Below, piece by piece: positions 61,513 through 64,000 of a stretch of DNA of 64,000 bases. Positions within the stretch are counted from its first letter, which is position 1. Each line of letters begins with the position of its first letter. The notes under the pieces are model-generated. The model searched no databases, had not been told where the DNA came from, and worked only from the letters and a program-made list of their open reading frames with translations. The stretch is from Schistocephalus solidus (taxonomy: Eukaryota > Platyhelminthes > Cestoda > Diphyllobothriidea > Diphyllobothriidae), in NCBI GenBank assembly GCA_017591395.1, contig WEDG01004226.1:37126-101125 (forward strand), given 5' to 3'. The position numbers and the translations under genes were made by a program.

Positions 61513-62726
61513 TCAATAAGTTGCAGAAGAACATTTCGGAAAGGACTCCCAATCTTCGTTTACGGTGCTCGAAAACATTGAGGTCCAGTTGATGTGTGTT
61601 AAATCTGCTCGCATCTGATGAAAGTTTCCTCGCCAAACGTTACGCCGTTTTTCCTCTATAGCAGGGGCAACGGAAAATAAGGAGTAGTCCCACATAAGCA
61701 CCACATGATCACTACGACCGAGCGGAGGCATTGAAATAATCTCGTCAATGCTGCCTGATGTTTTCGTGAAAACGAGGTCAAGACAGTTAGCCCTTTGTCC
61801 TTCACGTGTTCTGGTGGGGGAAAGGGACATGCTGTGTGAGGAGTGCATTCAAGGTCTTTTGCAGAAAAACGTAATCAAAAGTCAATTTCGGGCATGATGA
61901 TTGAACAGTGCTCCAGTTAATTCCTGGTGCGTTGAAGTCACCCATAATCATTACATTAGGTCTACTGGAGAACTTTTCTAATTGTTCCAACAAGTGAATG
62001 TCCGCGACTCGGTCTATCATAGGTGGCCGATAGACAATGAGGACATCTAGACATGGAGAGCCAAGAGCCTTGATGTTCAACCATATGGCTTCAGTGCTGC
62101 ACGCAAACTTGCTCGTCTTGTCAGACACTATTAGCACGTCTTTTCACATACACAATTATTCCACCACCCTGTCGGTTTTCTCTGTCCCTCCGATATATTT
62201 GGTACCCAGACAATGTTATTTCGCTATCTAGAATACTGCCCGACAGCCAGGTTTCGGTTACTGCTATCACATCCGGAGATACTTCGGCAAGGCAAATTTT
62301 TAACTCATCAAGTTTTGATAAAAGGCTTTGCGCATTTGTATACAAGCACTTCAATTTTGCGCCAACCAAGTTTCCTGTTGCGTTTGTCAATTTTATGGGC
62401 CCAACTGCGTCTCCTCTAACGTCAAGGTCGTATGTCATTTCCGTTTCGTGATGATTTTCGGTAACTCTGATTTCTTTAGTGAGAACGCTGGGCGTTACAG
62501 AATCAGTTCTGACATCTCTTTGGGCAATTGGTTCCCTGATGGTTTTGGCGTTAGTGAGGTGGCTGCCGTTGTCCTCAGATTTGAAAATCTCTGCGATTCT
62601 TAGATGCACGGATAAAGAACTAGTATATTGATCTTTTAACTGCCTCTTCAATTTCTTTAGTCTTTGCAAAAGAGTTTGGGAAATGGTGGATTCCGAAATG
62701 TAGTGCTTGACAATTTTGGTTGGCAA
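61513..62726 (-). pseudogene. F1 copy 3 endonuclease, with F6-derived N-terminus
   Basis: The frame 62726-62121 is chimeric. Its first 50 or so residues (PTKIVKHYISESTISQTLLQ) come from the F6 linker, and from about DNGSHLTNAKTI it is F1. F1 EN follows (VIAVTETWLSGSILDSEITL, then MIMGDFNAPGINWSTVQSS in 62137-61802 and IDEIISMPPLGRSDHVVLMW in 61848-61513). A frame break near 62130 separates the parts. Confidence 0.82.
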
Positions 62727-63100
62727 AAATTAGAGGATATTATTTTAAGCGACCGACATGAAGTCACAAAGACTTGCTGCGTCGTTCCTAGAGGAGAGCT
62801 GCTGCCAGTCCAGTGAGTCAAAAAGTTATTAATTAAGCTAATATCTGTGAGGTCAAAATAATGATGGGTACGAATGGCACTAGCGTTTTACAAAGACACA
62901 AGCGGAAGGCAACAGTGAATTAGTTTATGGTCACGTTGGAAAAGGCAGTGCTTAAAATCAACGAAAATGCGAGGAATGTCGTTTGTGCAAATGAGGTTTT
63001 AAATATGATTGTCTCTTGTTGAAGCGCGGACCAGCTGAGACCAGTTAGCAAAATGAATGATATCAAGGCACGCCAGTCGATTTACAAAAGCTAAGTGAAA

Positions 63101-64000
63101 TCTCAAATTTTGAACGTATTTCTACGTTTCTTGCTGATGTCAATTGCTTAATTGTAGATAGCATTTTGTATTTCTAACCCTTAATCAACTGCACATAACT
63201 GTTGTGTTTGTCCTTAACAGAAGATGGAATCATACAGTCACACTCCTTTTCACTTGACATAGCCTCCCTTCTCGTTCTCAAATTTCGAACGGATTTCTTC
63301 TTTTTTCGCTGTATTTTATTGGCTGAAGTGTTTATAAACTTTTTATTTCTAAACTTTACCCGCTTCACCCGACGGAGCCTAACTTTTCGTTCTTGTAAAT
63401 CAACGTAAAATTAGAATTCCAAATGCACGAACATAGAACTAAAGGTGAAATTTTGAAAACATGTTCATTTTCCAACGATAAGTTGTTTGCGGTAATCATT
63501 TTTACCATCGACATATCAACCAGTTTTAAATCTATATAATCATAGTTTTTTACCCTCCGTATCTCGAGTAGATTGCAGTCATATTTTCGACAAAAGATGA
63601 ACCAAACAATCTTAATTCGTCATAAGCCACCTGCCTCGGTACGCAAGTGTTGCTTGATAACACCTTGTAGTCTCAACATTGACTCAAATTTGCAAGCGAT
63701 AGTTAAAGATAAACAGCTTTTTCCGTCCACTTTACAGGACTGAATGACTTCATGATGAAGTTTGGATCTGTTTCATCTAAACTTGGTGACTAGTTCAATG
63801 ATAAGACAGCTTTTGTCCCCTCTCAAGACTGCAGACGCCTCGTATCACTTGTTCAGTTGGTTACCAGCGAGGCTATTGACAGACAGAAACATAATAATTG
63901 TCTCCTAAAATGCTTCCATACACAGACACCCAGTTGAATTTTCTATGGAATTTCCGTACTCGGTTGCATTTAGCTACAAAAAGTGGAAATAAAACGCCTC
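63101..64000. other. Unassigned terminal sequence
   Basis: AT-rich. The short frames at 63174-63408 on both strands show only basic or hydrophobic composition with no motif. F6 similarity ends before this region. Confidence 0.45.

Larger units (their letters stand above)
59368..62577 (-). mobile_element. LINE family F1, copy 3 inserted in F6
   Basis: Nearly identical to copy 2 over EN, RT and 3' end, with an AATTG tail at 59368-59390. It is 5'-truncated upstream of the EN at 62577, so ORF1 is missing. The minus-strand EN has CLYTNAQSLLSKLDELKICL and GGGIIVYVK. The RT has FADDIKLWN intact near 60370. Frame breaks are mostly extra bases in A, T or C runs (near 60150, 60425, 60720, 61445). Confidence 0.9.
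58245..63100 (-). mobile_element. LINE family F6, split by F1 copy 3
   Basis: The minus strand starts in EN at about 63100 (LACLDIIHFANWSQLVRAST), passes to a linker 62745-62578 (STISQTLLQRLKKLKRQLK, matching F4 near 4240), is interrupted by F1 (59368-62577), and resumes at 59366 (FRLKRDRQREFCAISEPNS). RT follows: SSGTDGFPNSVIE near 59040, YLSKAFEKVLHMRLLVKLK near 58650, YTDDLKCSYSSSKD near 58390. The catalytic box is YTDD. Frames are broken and no 3' end is present. Confidence 0.8.

Noticed and set aside
45397..62726. Segmental duplication linking 45.2-48.4 kb with 59.4-62.6 kb
   Set aside because: Similarity stops exactly at the F1 element ends and the flanks differ (unassigned DNA versus F6), so two insertions explain it.
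1..64000. CRISPR arrays, bacterial operons or prophage
   Set aside because: No regularly spaced short repeats, ribosome-binding sites or prokaryotic gene order. Introns and retroelements mark the sequence as eukaryotic.

Overview
This is a eukaryotic nuclear window. It carries one spliced protein-coding gene inside a dense, layered field of decayed retrotransposons. The gene is an RRP12-type ribosome-biogenesis factor on the + strand, reconstructed here from 20 coding segments between 10443 and 32946. Two introns of only 33 and 30 nt near its 5' end, Penelope-like elements with GIY-YIG endonucleases, several CR1/Jockey-type LINE families and tRNA-headed SINEs all fit a parasitic flatworm. A cestode, possibly diphyllobothriidean, is my best guess. 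That placement is inference from gene and repeat style; no species-specific marker was seen.

Layout. 1-10300: LINE and Penelope fragments. These include a Penelope 3' region duplicated in tandem (719-2022), a LINE fragment with a mutated catalytic box (2428-2993), and two copies of LINE family F4 in opposite orientation (about 3000-6318 + and 7797-10260 -) enclosing a fragment of family F5 (6319-7796 -). 10443-32946: the RRP12-like gene. Its introns hold SINEs, (TA)n arrays, one antisense Penelope fragment (about 12880-14245), an inverted pair of tRNA-like SINEs (22600-22895) and a telomere-like patch, but no recognisable LINE. 33380-43740: F5, an unnamed repeat (R1), F4 and a three-level nest (F3 inside F1 inside F2). 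44180-51530: a Penelope tail, a near full-length F1 LINE with ORF1, and an F2 LINE. 51850-54960: a degenerate Ty3/Gypsy element with an F1 fragment inserted. 55440-63100: F4-like and F6 LINE remains, with a nearly complete F1 inserted in F6. The last kilobase shows nothing recognisable.

Family names F1-F7 and R1 are local labels for copies that match one another inside this window; they are not database names. In the gene, splice phases are compatible across all joins and give about 1,549 codons before the stop, but the basic N-terminal segment expected for RRP12 was not found. No other host gene, rRNA gene, functional tRNA gene or CRISPR array is supported. The open question with most biological content is the unnamed repeat R1: its two copies differ mainly by third-position and conservative changes in one reading frame.
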